This document shows, one piece after another, positions 55,210-63,457 of a stretch of 64,000 nucleotides of DNA (position 1 is its first letter; the number at the start of each line of letters is the position of its first letter). Location: the NCBI GenBank assembly GCA_963817065.1, contig CAWFMO010000001.1, positions 868,001 through 932,000 on the forward strand. Reading direction: 5' to 3'. The position numbers and the translations under genes were made by a program. The notes beneath the pieces were generated by a model, which saw only the letters and a list, made by a program, of their open reading frames with translations, was not told where the DNA came from and searched no databases. The stretch is from CAWFMO01 sp963817065 (GTDB lineage Bacteria > Actinomycetota > Thermoleophilia > Solirubrobacterales > 70-9).

Positions 55210-56280
55210 ATGAGGACGGGGAGGATGAGCCTGGGCGGGTGCGCGTTGGTCGCGCTGTGCCTGGCGGCGGCTTCGGCCTCGTTCGCCTCGCCTGCCGCGG
55301 CGTCCCCGCGAATCGTCGGCGGGAGCACGACGACGACCGCCGTCTACCCGTGGCAGGCGGCGCTCGTCCTCGACGAGCGCTTCGCCGGCAACGACTTCCA
55401 GAAGCACTTCTGCGGCGGCTCGCTGATCACCCCCCGCATCGTGGTCACGGCGGCGCACTGCGTCACCCACGAAACCGACCCGGACGACGGGGGCTTCCTC
55501 GACCTCAACGACGCCAACGTCGTCCTCGGCCGCACGACGCTGAGCGGCGCGGGCGGGGAGGAGCACGACCTCGCGGGGATCTACTACCACTCGGGCTACG
55601 ACCCGGTCACGGTCGAGAACGACCTCGCGTTCGTGGTCCTCGACTCGGCCTCGGCGCAGGCGACGATCAAGTTCGCGGGCGCCGACGAGGGTTCGCTCTG
55701 GGACCCCGGCAGCCCGACCGTGGTCAGCGGCTGGGGCGCGACGATCCAGGCCGGAGCCGGCAGCGACACACTGCGGCACGCCGTGGTCCCGGTGATCTCG
55801 GACGCCGTCTGCGGCGGTCCGCTCGTCTACGGCGCCGACTTCTTCGCCGACGTCATGGTCTGCGCAGGGGTGCTCGCCGGCGGCGTCGACTCCTGCCAGG
55901 GCGACAGCGGCGGCCCGCTCGCCGCCCCCTCGACGACGCCGGTGTTCCGGCTCGTCGGGATCGTGAGCTGGGGCCACGGCTGCGCGGCCGTCAACAAGCC
56001 CGGGGTCTACACACGAGTCGCGGGCGTAACCGGTCCGGGCTCGAGCGTCCAGGGCTCGGTCGACGCGATCGAGGACGTCGAGGGGCTCCCCGACGCCGGC
56101 CCGGTGTTCGGGAGCGGGCTCGGCGGGGCGAGCGGCGGGCCGGGTCAGTCGGTCGTGCAGCCGCCGCCCGGGGCGACCCCGTCCGCGTCGATCGCCGGTC
56201 CGGTGCTCAAGCGCTGCAAGAAGCTGCCGAAGCCCAAGCGGCGCGTGTGCCGCCGGAAGCAGCGGAAGGCAGCGGCGTAG
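55210..56280 (+). CDS. Secreted chymotrypsin-family (S1) serine protease with Lys/Cys tail
   Basis: 356 aa. Signal peptide (ALVALCLAAASASFASPAAA), then the activation site RIVGG. Triad: His in VVTAAHCVT, Asp in ENDLAFVVL, Ser in CQGDSGGPL. SWGHGCAAVNKPGVYTRV completes an S1A domain. A Gly/Pro linker leads to a C-terminal tail (334-356) with two Cys among Lys/Arg, KRCKKLPKPKRRVCRRKQRK. The domain is distinct from the V8-like pair at 45-47 kb, so the tail is shared across different folds. Confidence 0.92.
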   Translation: MRTGRMSLGGCALVALCLAAASASFASPAAASPRIVGGSTTTTAVYPWQAALVLDERFAGNDFQKHFCGGSLITPRIVVTAAHCVTHETDPDDGGFLDLNDANVVLGRTTLSGAGGEEHDLAGIYYHSGYDPVTVENDLAFVVLDSASAQATIKFAGADEGSLWDPGSPTVVSGWGATIQAGAGSDTLRHAVVPVISDAVCGGPLVYGADFFADVMVCAGVLAGGVDSCQGDSGGPLAAPSTTPVFRLVGIVSWGHGCAAVNKPGVYTRVAGVTGPGSSVQGSVDAIEDVEGLPDAGPVFGSGLGGASGGPGQSVVQPPPGATPSASIAGPVLKRCKKLPKPKRRVCRRKQRKAAA

Positions 56281-56298
56281 CGATTCATCCGGTTTAGC

Positions 56299-56304
56299 TA
56301 GCCT
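56299..56304 (+). promoter_or_regulatory. Candidate -10 box for the Mau-like locus
   Basis: TAGCCT, 7 nt before GTG 56312, and the same hexamer as near glyA (13692) and the transketolase (59943). No -35 or SD is evident. Confidence 0.35.
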
Positions 56305-56311
56305 GCCGGGC

Positions 56312-57196
56312 GTGATTGAAGTGGCGGCGAGAGCCGTCCTGGCAGGAGTCCTCGTCGCGTCCGCGCTGCTCAAGCTCGGACGGCCGGGGGCGAGCAGGGC
56401 GGCGCTGGAGAGCTTCGGCATCAGCGGTCCGCGGGCCGCCACTTCAGCGTTGGCGGGGACGATCGCCGCCGAGCTCGTGCTCGCGGCCGGGGTCGCGGTC
56501 GGTCTCGACTGGGCGGCCTGGGCCGCCGCCGGCCTGATGCTCCTGTTCGCGGCGGCGATGGCGCGCGCGATCGCCGTCGGCCGCGCCGGCGCCCCGTGCG
56601 CCTGCTTCGGCGCCCGCTCGAGGATCGGCTGGCCGGGCGTCGCGCGCAACGTCGGCCTCGCCGCGGCGTTCGCCGCGCTGCCGTTCCTGCCCGAGGGCGA
56701 CCCGTCGACCGACGGCTGGCTCGCGATCGGCCTCGGGATCGCGCTGCTCGCCTGCGCCGGACTCGCGGTCGCGGTGCTGGCGCTCGCGCGCGAGCTCGGG
56801 ATGCTGCGGCTGCGGCTCGGCGGCCAGGCGGCGCTCGAGATCGAAGAGGAGGGGCCGCCGGTCGGCGAGCCGGCGCCGGAGCTGATCGCGCGGCTGTCGC
56901 CGAACGGCGCCTCGACCGCGGTCGCGATCTTCACCTCCGAGGGCTGCCGCGTCTGCCAGTCGCTCGAGCCGGCGATCGAGAGCCTCGCCAGGGAGCCGAC
57001 GCTGGCGATCGGAGTCTTCGACGAGGTCGCCGAGGCGGACCTCTGGCGCCTGCACGACGTCCCGGGCAGCCCGTTCGCGGTCGCGCTCGACCGCGGCGGC
57101 ACGGTGCTCGCGAAGGGGACCTTCAACAACCTCGCCCAGCTCGAGAGCGTCGTCGCGACCGCCGAGCACCGCAGGGGGGAGGCGGCCAGTGCCTGA
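56312..57196 (+). CDS. MauE-like membrane protein fused to thioredoxin-like domain
   Basis: 294 aa, GTG start. The first 160 residues have four to five helices and the MauE/DoxX-type motif APCACFGARSRIGWPGVARN with Cys96 and Cys98. Residues 183-285 look like a thioredoxin/TlpA domain with Cys212-x2-Cys215 (EGCRVCQSL) and a cis-Pro region (VPGSPFAVALD). In the mau cluster, MauE and MauD (a thioredoxin-like protein) mature the disulphide-rich light chain MauA; this protein appears to join both. The next gene encodes a MauA-like protein and overlaps by 8 nt. Confidence 0.78.
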   Translation: MIEVAARAVLAGVLVASALLKLGRPGASRAALESFGISGPRAATSALAGTIAAELVLAAGVAVGLDWAAWAAAGLMLLFAAAMARAIAVGRAGAPCACFGARSRIGWPGVARNVGLAAAFAALPFLPEGDPSTDGWLAIGLGIALLACAGLAVAVLALARELGMLRLRLGGQAALEIEEEGPPVGEPAPELIARLSPNGASTAVAIFTSEGCRVCQSLEPAIESLAREPTLAIGVFDEVAEADLWRLHDVPGSPFAVALDRGGTVLAKGTFNNLAQLESVVATAEHRRGEAASA

Positions 57197-57773
57197 GCAC
57201 CTCGACCGGACATCCGGGCTGCTCGACTCGCTGGCGCGCAACACCTCGCGGCGCGGCTTTCTCGCCAGGGTCGGAGGGGCGGTCGTCGGCATCGCGGCCG
57301 CGCGCACCGTCGGCAACTTCATCCAGCCCGGCGAGTCGGAGGCCTTTCACTTTTGCGGTCACACCTACACGACCGGCTCCTGCCCGCACCCGAGCGGGCT
57401 GCCGCGGATCGACTCGCATGGGTTCCCGCTGCGCCCCGGCGACGGCCACCCGATCGACGACCTCGGGCGGCCGGTGAACGAGGCCGGGCTGCCGGTCGAC
57501 GATTCCGCCAACCCGCAGGTCGACCCCGACGGCCGCCCGCTGCCGCCGGCGCCGCGCTCGCGGGTCTGCGACCGGGTCGAGGGGATCTACGGGATCAAGA
57601 CGGTCGTCGACGGGTCCTGGCACCGCTGCTGCGGGGGCAAGGTCCGCAAGCTCGTCGACTGCTGCTCGCGCAGCGACAAGCGCGTCAACGGCGACGCCTC
57701 GCTGCGCGGCTACTGCTACCGCGGCCGCAAGGTCTTCTGCGTCATGTACTTCGACACCAAGATCCCTTGTTAG
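57189..57773 (+). CDS. Tat-exported Cys-rich protein resembling methylamine dehydrogenase light chain
   Basis: 194 aa. Twin-arginine signal SRRGFLARVGG (Arg21-Arg22). Ten Cys: 56, 65, 127, 147, 148, 158, 159, 176, 184 and 194. GIKTVVDGSWHRC aligns by eye with the Trp57 region of Paracoccus MauA. VDCC (Asp157) aligns with the catalytic Asp76-Cys-Cys. KVFC aligns with the Trp108-Cys segment, so Phe183 stands where the second tryptophan of the TTQ cofactor should be. Trp144 is the only Trp. A TTQ cofactor therefore seems impossible in the usual way. The fold is probably conserved, but the activity is unknown. Residues 66-125 are a Pro/Asp-rich stretch with PVNEAGLPVD-type repeats. Confidence 0.7.
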   Translation: MPEHLDRTSGLLDSLARNTSRRGFLARVGGAVVGIAAARTVGNFIQPGESEAFHFCGHTYTTGSCPHPSGLPRIDSHGFPLRPGDGHPIDDLGRPVNEAGLPVDDSANPQVDPDGRPLPPAPRSRVCDRVEGIYGIKTVVDGSWHRCCGGKVRKLVDCCSRSDKRVNGDASLRGYCYRGRKVFCVMYFDTKIPC

Positions 57774-59242
57774 AGGCTGCCCTGGTCCTCGCGGCGCTGC
57801 TGATCGGCGCCACCGGCACCTTCTCGCCCTGTGGGCTCTCGGCGATCGAGACGATCGGCCCGACCGGCCACGGCGGCGGGCGGCGGACGACCTTTGCGGC
57901 GTGCGCGGCCTTCGCCCCCGGAGCGCTCGCCGGCGGGCTCGCGACCTTCGGGCTGCTGGCGCTCGCCGGCGACGCCCTGCACGGCGCCGGCGGCGACGCC
58001 GCCTACTGGATCGCCGCCGCGGTCGCGGCGTTCGCGGCGCTGCTCGAGGTCCGCGGGACGCGGATCGTTCCCCAGATCCGCCGCCAGCTCCCCGAGCACT
58101 GGCGGCGCGTCATGCCGATGCCACTCGCCGGAGGGTTGTACGGCGTCCTCCTGGGGTTGGGCTTCACCACCTTCGTGCTCTCGTTCGGGGTCTGGGCGCT
58201 GGCCGGGATCAGCCTCGCGCTCGGCGACCCGGCACTCGGGCTCCTGATCGGCGCCGGATTCGGGGTCGGTCGCGCGCTGCCGGTCGTCGCCCTGGCGCCG
58301 TACGCCGGCCGCCCGGCCGGGATCCGCGCGACCGAGCTCATGTGCGAGACCCCGGCGGTCTACCTCGGGCTGCGGCGCGGCGACGCCGCGGCGCTTGCGG
58401 CGACGGCGCTCGCGCTCGTGATCATCCCGGGAACCGCCGGGGCCGAGAGCAGCGTCGAGCAGGCCTCGGCGACCGATCCCTCGACCGCCGGCGCCGACCT
58501 CGCCTTCGAGCCACTCGCCGCCGGCGCGATCGTCCGCCAGGGCGGCGCCGACAACCCGCTCCCGGGCTCAGAGCCCGCCGTCGGCGGCGCGTATGCGGCG
58601 ACGATCGAGGGCGGCTCCGTCCGGCTCTTCGCCCGCGCGGGCCTGACCCCGGTGGCCTCGATCCCGGCCCCGGGCGCCGACGCGATCGCGGTCTCCGACC
58701 GCTGGCTCGTCTACCGGACTCCGCTCGCGAGCGGGGACGCGATCGTCGCGATCGACATCGCCAATCCGAACGCCCCGGCGCCCCCGGCCACGGTCGAGTC
58801 GAGCTCCTCGCCCTCGCAGCTCAGCCGACCGGCGCTCGAGGGCGACACGCTGCTCTTCGGCGTCGCGACCCCGGACAACAGCCGGATCGTCGAGCGGACG
58901 CTGGGAACCAGCGAGGGGCGGACGCTGGTCTCCGCCGGGCGGCTCCAGCTCTTCAACCCCGCGGTCGCTGGGGGAAGCTTCGTCTACACGCGGACCGACT
59001 CGCGACACAGCCGGCTCATGTACCGGAGCCTCGACGGCCGCGGCGCGGGCCACGTCCTGCTCTCCGTGCGCCAGGTGCGCGCCCAGCTCTGGACCACGGC
59101 GCTGAGCGGCAGCTCCGCCTTCGCCACCGTGCTCGCCCCGGGGGCGGGCGGATCGAGCATCGTCGAGGTCCCGCTCTCCGACGCCAAGCGTCGCGGGCGC
59201 CTCAGTCCGCGGCCGTTCGGCGGCGGCAACCACAAGCTCTAG
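57767..59242 (+). CDS. CcdA-like membrane protein fused to beta-propeller-like extracytoplasmic domain
   Basis: 491 aa from TTG 57767, overlapping the upstream stop by 7 nt. Residues 3-220 are membrane helices with a CcdA/DsbD-like motif TFSPCGLSAIETIGPTG (Cys22) and a second Cys193 (ELMCETPAVY); such proteins carry electrons across the membrane to thioredoxin-like partners. Residues 225-491 are Gly/Ala-rich beta repeats (AVSDRWLVYRT, LQLFNPAVAGGSFVYTR) like a propeller. The heavy chain of methylamine dehydrogenase is also a propeller, but sequence similarity is not evident. The three genes form one tightly overlapped operon. Confidence 0.7.
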   Translation: MLEAALVLAALLIGATGTFSPCGLSAIETIGPTGHGGGRRTTFAACAAFAPGALAGGLATFGLLALAGDALHGAGGDAAYWIAAAVAAFAALLEVRGTRIVPQIRRQLPEHWRRVMPMPLAGGLYGVLLGLGFTTFVLSFGVWALAGISLALGDPALGLLIGAGFGVGRALPVVALAPYAGRPAGIRATELMCETPAVYLGLRRGDAAALAATALALVIIPGTAGAESSVEQASATDPSTAGADLAFEPLAAGAIVRQGGADNPLPGSEPAVGGAYAATIEGGSVRLFARAGLTPVASIPAPGADAIAVSDRWLVYRTPLASGDAIVAIDIANPNAPAPPATVESSSSPSQLSRPALEGDTLLFGVATPDNSRIVERTLGTSEGRTLVSAGRLQLFNPAVAGGSFVYTRTDSRHSRLMYRSLDGRGAGHVLLSVRQVRAQLWTTALSGSSAFATVLAPGAGGSSIVEVPLSDAKRRGRLSPRPFGGGNHKL

Positions 59243-59254
59243 CTCCACGGCGGT

Positions 59255-59875
59255 CTAGTCCGACGGCGGCGCGAAGGATCTGATCGGCGGCTCGGGGTAG
59301 CCGACCGCGCGGTAGAGCGTCGCGCTCGGCTTCGCCAGCAACCATTCGTCGCCTGAGCGGTCGAGGTAGATCACGTCGTCCTCGACTGAGACGTAGTCGC
59401 GGTCCGAGAAGCGGTGGGTGACGGTCGCGGTGACGCGGGCGCGGTCCTCGCCGACCGACACCTCCTTGAGGCCGGTGATCCGGGTGCTGCGCCAGGCCGG
59501 CGCCCCGCCCTTCGGCCGGGCACCGATCGAGGCCGACAGCGACGCCGCGCAGGTGCCGCGCCGCGCCGGCAGCTCGGCGAGCTCGAGCGCCCCGGGCTCG
59601 AAATGCGCGCAGACGGCGGCCGCGTCGCGCGCGTTCAGCGCCGCCACGTATTCGCGGACGGCATCCGCGACCTCGGCCTCTTCGCCTCCGCTGAGCTCGC
59701 CCTGCTCCTCCGGCCCGACCGGGTCCTCGCCGGGGCTGGCTTCGATCCCCTCGGGCCCCTCGAGCGGCGCCGCGGTCTCCGCGGCGGGCTCGCCGCCATT
59801 CTCGCCGCCGCAGCCGGCCGCGGCGGCGAACAAAAACGCCGCAGTTAGCGCGATCGCGATTCGGTGGGCTCGCAA
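59255..59875 (-). CDS. Lipoprotein with NTF2-like domain
   Basis: 206 aa. Signal peptide with a lipobox (LFAAAAGCGGE), then a Glu/Pro/Gly-rich linker (residues 25-65), and a C-terminal domain with VREYVAALNARDAAAVCAHFEPG and DDVIYLDRSGDEWLLAKPSATLYRAV, the pattern of SnoaL/NTF2-like domains in lipoproteins. It is anchored outside the membrane. Convergent with the Mau-like operon (12 nt between stops) and divergent from the transketolase genes. Confidence 0.85.
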   Translation of the reverse strand: MRAHRIAIALTAAFLFAAAAGCGGENGGEPAAETAAPLEGPEGIEASPGEDPVGPEEQGELSGGEEAEVADAVREYVAALNARDAAAVCAHFEPGALELAELPARRGTCAASLSASIGARPKGGAPAWRSTRITGLKEVSVGEDRARVTATVTHRFSDRDYVSVEDDVIYLDRSGDEWLLAKPSATLYRAVGYPEPPIRSFAPPSD

Positions 59876-59942
59876 GGTCGCGCGAGCCTAGCCGCGGCTG
59901 CGTCCGGACGGCGGCATACGGTGCGCGCGTGCCGTCCGCTGC

Positions 59943-59948
59943 TAGCCT
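59943..59948 (+). promoter_or_regulatory. Candidate -10 box for transketolase
   Basis: TAGCCT, 12 nt before an in-frame TTG at 59961 and 70 nt before the ATG at 60018. A 7-bp inverted repeat (GGACGGC...GCCGTCC, about 59906-59937) lies just upstream between the divergent genes. Confidence 0.3.
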
Positions 59949-60017
59949 CCTCGCCTCACGTTGAGCCCGGCCCGACAGCCCGAGCCGGCTCCCGAACCGC
60001 AAGCGCGTGAGCGCCAT

Positions 60018-60935
60018 ATGGCACACCTGAAGCCCGTTCCGGACCCCGAACCGCGACGCGACCCGAACGGCGATCCCCACACGATCGCCGAACTCGAGCG
60101 CTACTCGACGATCCTGCGCATGCACTGCGTGCGGATGCTCGCGGTCGCGAAGTCCGGCCACCTCGACTCCTCGCTCTCGGCGGCCGACATCGTCACCGCG
60201 CTCTACTACCGCGTCCTGCGCCACGACCCGTCGGACCCGGATTGGCGCGAGCGCGACCGCTTCGTGCTCTCGAAGGGACACGCGGCGCCGATCCAGTACG
60301 CCGCGCTCGCCGAGTTCGGCTACTTCCCGACCAAGGACCTGATGGGGCTGCGCCAGATCGGCTCCCATCTCCAGGGCCACCCCGACATGAACCGCACCCC
60401 GGGGATCGAGGTCTCGACCGGCTCGCTCGGCCAGGGCCTCTCGATGTCGGTCGGGATCTGCCTCGCGCTGCGCCTCGACGGGCTCTCCGACACCGCGCAC
60501 GCCTTCACCGTGCTCTCCGACGGCGACTGTCAGGAGGGGGAGACCTGGGAGGGCGCGATGGCCGCGGCCCACTACAAGATCTCGAACCTGACCGCGATCG
60601 TCGACTACAACCACCTTCAGACCGACGGCACGACCGAGGAGGTCATGGACACCGGCGACGTGCGGGCCAAGTTCGAGGCCTTCGGCTGGGACTCGGTCGA
60701 GATCGACGGCCACGACATGGACGCGATCGTGGGCGCGCTCGAGCGCAGCCGCACCCTCGACGGCCCGTCGGCGATCGTCTGCCAGACCAAGAAGGGCCGC
60801 GGCGTCTCGTTCATGGAGGGCCGCTTCGGCTTCCACGGCAAGCCGCCGAGCCAGGAGCAGGCTGAGGAGGCGTTCGAGGAGCTCGAGGCGCGCCTCGACG
60901 AGCAGACCGCCGCCCTCAACGGGAGCGACGGCTGA
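60018..60935 (+). CDS. Transketolase, N-terminal (TPP/pyrophosphate) subunit
   Basis: 305 aa from ATG 60018; an in-frame TTG at 59961 would add 19 low-complexity residues and fits the -10 box. Split transketolases encode the pyrophosphate and pyrimidine halves separately. Motifs: HLDSSLSAADIVTALYY, LSKGHAAPIQYAAL, STGSLGQGLSMSVG and the TPP motif SDGDCQEGETWEGAMAAAHYKISNLTAIVDYN. Next gene overlaps (TGATG) and encodes the other half. Pentose phosphate pathway role, like rpiB. Confidence 0.92.
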   Translation: MAHLKPVPDPEPRRDPNGDPHTIAELERYSTILRMHCVRMLAVAKSGHLDSSLSAADIVTALYYRVLRHDPSDPDWRERDRFVLSKGHAAPIQYAALAEFGYFPTKDLMGLRQIGSHLQGHPDMNRTPGIEVSTGSLGQGLSMSVGICLALRLDGLSDTAHAFTVLSDGDCQEGETWEGAMAAAHYKISNLTAIVDYNHLQTDGTTEEVMDTGDVRAKFEAFGWDSVEIDGHDMDAIVGALERSRTLDGPSAIVCQTKKGRGVSFMEGRFGFHGKPPSQEQAEEAFEELEARLDEQTAALNGSDG

Positions 60936-61931
60936 TGCCGCCCGAGGCCAAGACGGAGCCGATCGCGACCCGCCAGGCCTACGGCGACGCGCTCGTCGAC
61001 CTCGGCGAGGCCCACGACGACGTCGTCGCGCTCGACGCCGACCTCGCGGTCTCGACCCAGTCGATGAAGTTCGGCAAGAGGTTCCCCGACCGCTTCTTCA
61101 ACATCGGCGCCGCGGAGGCGAACATGATGTCGATCTCCTGCGGGCTCGCCGCGACCGGCAAGGTCCCCTACGCGTCGACATTCGCGATCTTCGCGACCTC
61201 TCGCTCCTACGATCAGGTGCGGCTCGGGATCGCCCACAACGAGCTCAAGGTGCGGATCGGCGCCTCGCACGGCGGCGTCTCGCTCGGCGAGGACGGCGCC
61301 TCGCACCAGATGATCGAGGACATCGCGCTGATGCGGGCGATGCCGAAGATGCAAGTCGTCGTGCCCGCCGACTACAACCAGGCCTACGCGGCGGTGGTCG
61401 AGTCATACGAGCGCGAGGGCCCGCTCTACATGCGCTTCGGGCGCCCCGCGACCCCGATCCTCTACAAGGAGATCCCGAAGTCGCTCGGCCGGGGACTCGA
61501 CGTCCTGCGGCCCGGCAAGGACATCTCGATCTTCGTCTGCGGCCACATGGTCTGGCGCGGCCTCGAGGCGGCGGAGATCCTCGAGCGCGAGGACGGGGTC
61601 GAGGCCGAGGTCGTCAACGTCGCGCTACATCAAGCCGATCGACACCGAGGGCGTGCTCGAGTCGATCGCCAAGACCGGGGTCGCGGTCACCGCCGAGGAG
61701 CACCGCGTCGTCGGCGGCCTCGCCGACGCGATCCGGATCGTCGCCGCCGAGCAGCACCCGGTTCCGGTCTTCGCCCACGGGATGCGCGACGAGTTCGGGA
61801 TCTCGGGCACCGCCGAGGCCTGCATGGAGCACTTCCGGCTGACCGCCAGCGGGATCGTCGACCGCGCCCGCGAGGCGCTGCTGATGAAGCCGATGGTCAA
61901 GCACCCGCCGGTCCGCGGCGGCTCGGCCTAG
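60935..61931 (+). pseudogene. Transketolase, C-terminal (pyrimidine) subunit, frameshifted
   Basis: The frame from ATG 60935 gives ATRQAYGDALVDLGEAHDDV, GKRFPDRFFNIGAAEANMMS, PYASTFAIFA and IFVCGHMVWRGLEAAE. It then fails at 61625, where one extra base (c) separates VVNVA from YIKPIDTEGVLESIAKTGVA in the next frame, ending near 61931. Restoring the frame yields a complete protein of about 331 aa. Either an interrupted gene or a sequencing error; the N-terminal partner is intact, which favours an error. Confidence 0.85.
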
Positions 61932-61948
61932 CCCACGTCATTTCTAGG

Positions 61949-61954
61949 TAGAGT
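61949..61954 (+). promoter_or_regulatory. Candidate -10 box for the delta-60 repeat protein
   Basis: TAGAGT, 12 nt before ATG 61967, in a short AT-richer patch (TTTCTAGGTAGAGT). No SD is present. Confidence 0.3.
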
Positions 61955-61966
61955 CTCTCTCTCGGG

Positions 61967-63445
61967 ATGGGAGATCACCGAGACAGTCGCAGGGCGGCGC
62001 TTGCCATCACGGCGTCAATTGGCGTGCTCGCGCTCTGCGGCGCGGCGGGAGCCTTCGCCGCGGCGGGGGACTTGGACCCAACCTTCGGCGCCGGAACGGG
62101 CAAGGTCACGACCGACGTCGATCCCGCTCAAGAGGACGCGGCTGTCGAGGTGCTGCTCGACGGCACGGACATCGTCGTCGCCGGGCGGAGTGGAGACTTC
62201 GCCATCGGCGTCGGCGCCGATCAGGACTTCGCGCTCGCTCGGTACGACGCCCAGGGCGTGCCCGACCCAGGGTTCGGCGGCGGCGACGGCAAGCTGACGA
62301 CCGACCTCAGTTCGGATGGGGACGATGACGTCGCTTCCGACGCCGCGCTCGCCGGGACCAAGATCGTCGTCGCCGGCGAGACCTACCCGAACGGCAACGC
62401 GGCCGAAGACGACTTCGCGGTCGCGCGCTACGACGCGACCGGGGCCCCCGATACCGGCTTCGGCGGCGACGGCATCGCGACCGTGAGCTTCAACGCCTAC
62501 GACCTCGGAAAAGCCGTCGCCGTCGATGGAACCAAGACGGTCGTCGGCGGCGATACGGACACCGGCGCGAGCATCGACTTCGCGATCGCGCGGCTCGACG
62601 ACATGGGCGCGCTCGACACGGCCGGCTTCGGAGGGGGAGACGGCAAGGTGACGACGGACTTCGGGGGCAGCGGCCAGGACACCGCGCTCGATCTCGCGGT
62701 ATCGGGCGGCAAGGTGATCGCTGTGGGGCTCAGCGGCACCCAGGGTCCGGGCGGGGAGAGCGACTTCGCGATTGCGCGCTACGACTCCGCCGGCGAAATC
62801 GACGACGACGTCTTCGGCGGCGCCACGGGCAAGGTCACGACCGACTTCGGCACCGGAGACACGGTCGACGTCGCCAACTCGGTCCTCGTCGACGGCGACG
62901 GAAAGCTCGTCGTCGCGGGAAGCACCGCCGACGCCGGCGGATCCGCGCTCGCGATCGCCCGGTACAACACAGATGGCTCTCTGGACGGCACCTTCGACGG
63001 CGACGGCAAGCTCGTGAGCTCGCTGCTTGACGGCGCCGACGCCGTCGGGCTCTCCGGGGACCAGATCGTCGTCGCCGGATCGACCGACGACGACTTCGGC
63101 GTCGCGCGCTTCACCTCCGGCGGCGCCCCGGATACCGGTTTCGGCACGAACGGTGTCGCGACCGCGGATTTCGGCGGCTCGGATTTCGGGTCGGGGCTGG
63201 CGCTCGACGGCGTCAAGCCGGTTGTCGCCGGAGCCGCGGGCAGCCAGTTCGGACTCGCGCGCTTCCTCGGCGACGGCGCCCAGCAGCCGCCGCCGCCGAC
63301 GACGCCGGCGATCACGCCGGCGCCGCCTCCGGCGACGAGCCCCGGCCCGACCGGCCAGAAGGCCGCGGCCCTCAGGAAGTGCAAGAAGAAGAAGGGGAAA
63401 AAGCGCAAAAAGTGCATCAAGGCAGCTCAGCGGCTGCCGGCCTGA
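61967..63445 (+). CDS. Secreted delta-60 repeat protein with Lys/Cys tail
   Basis: 492 aa. Signal peptide (ALAITASIGVLALCGAAGAFAA), then about seven repeats of about 55-65 residues of the delta-60 type, each with [DA]FA[LIV]AR[YL]D..G..D..FG...GK[VL]TTD; examples start near DFALARYDAQGVPDPGF and DFAIARLDDMGALDT. These are expected to form a propeller. A Pro/Thr linker is followed by the Lys-rich tail (470-492, KCKKKKGKKRKKCIKAAQR) with two Cys. Probably surface-associated; ligand unknown. Confidence 0.88.
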   Translation: MGDHRDSRRAALAITASIGVLALCGAAGAFAAAGDLDPTFGAGTGKVTTDVDPAQEDAAVEVLLDGTDIVVAGRSGDFAIGVGADQDFALARYDAQGVPDPGFGGGDGKLTTDLSSDGDDDVASDAALAGTKIVVAGETYPNGNAAEDDFAVARYDATGAPDTGFGGDGIATVSFNAYDLGKAVAVDGTKTVVGGDTDTGASIDFAIARLDDMGALDTAGFGGGDGKVTTDFGGSGQDTALDLAVSGGKVIAVGLSGTQGPGGESDFAIARYDSAGEIDDDVFGGATGKVTTDFGTGDTVDVANSVLVDGDGKLVVAGSTADAGGSALAIARYNTDGSLDGTFDGDGKLVSSLLDGADAVGLSGDQIVVAGSTDDDFGVARFTSGGAPDTGFGTNGVATADFGGSDFGSGLALDGVKPVVAGAAGSQFGLARFLGDGAQQPPPPTTPAITPAPPPATSPGPTGQKAAALRKCKKKKGKKRKKCIKAAQRLPA

Positions 63446-63457
63446 TCGCTTCCCTCC

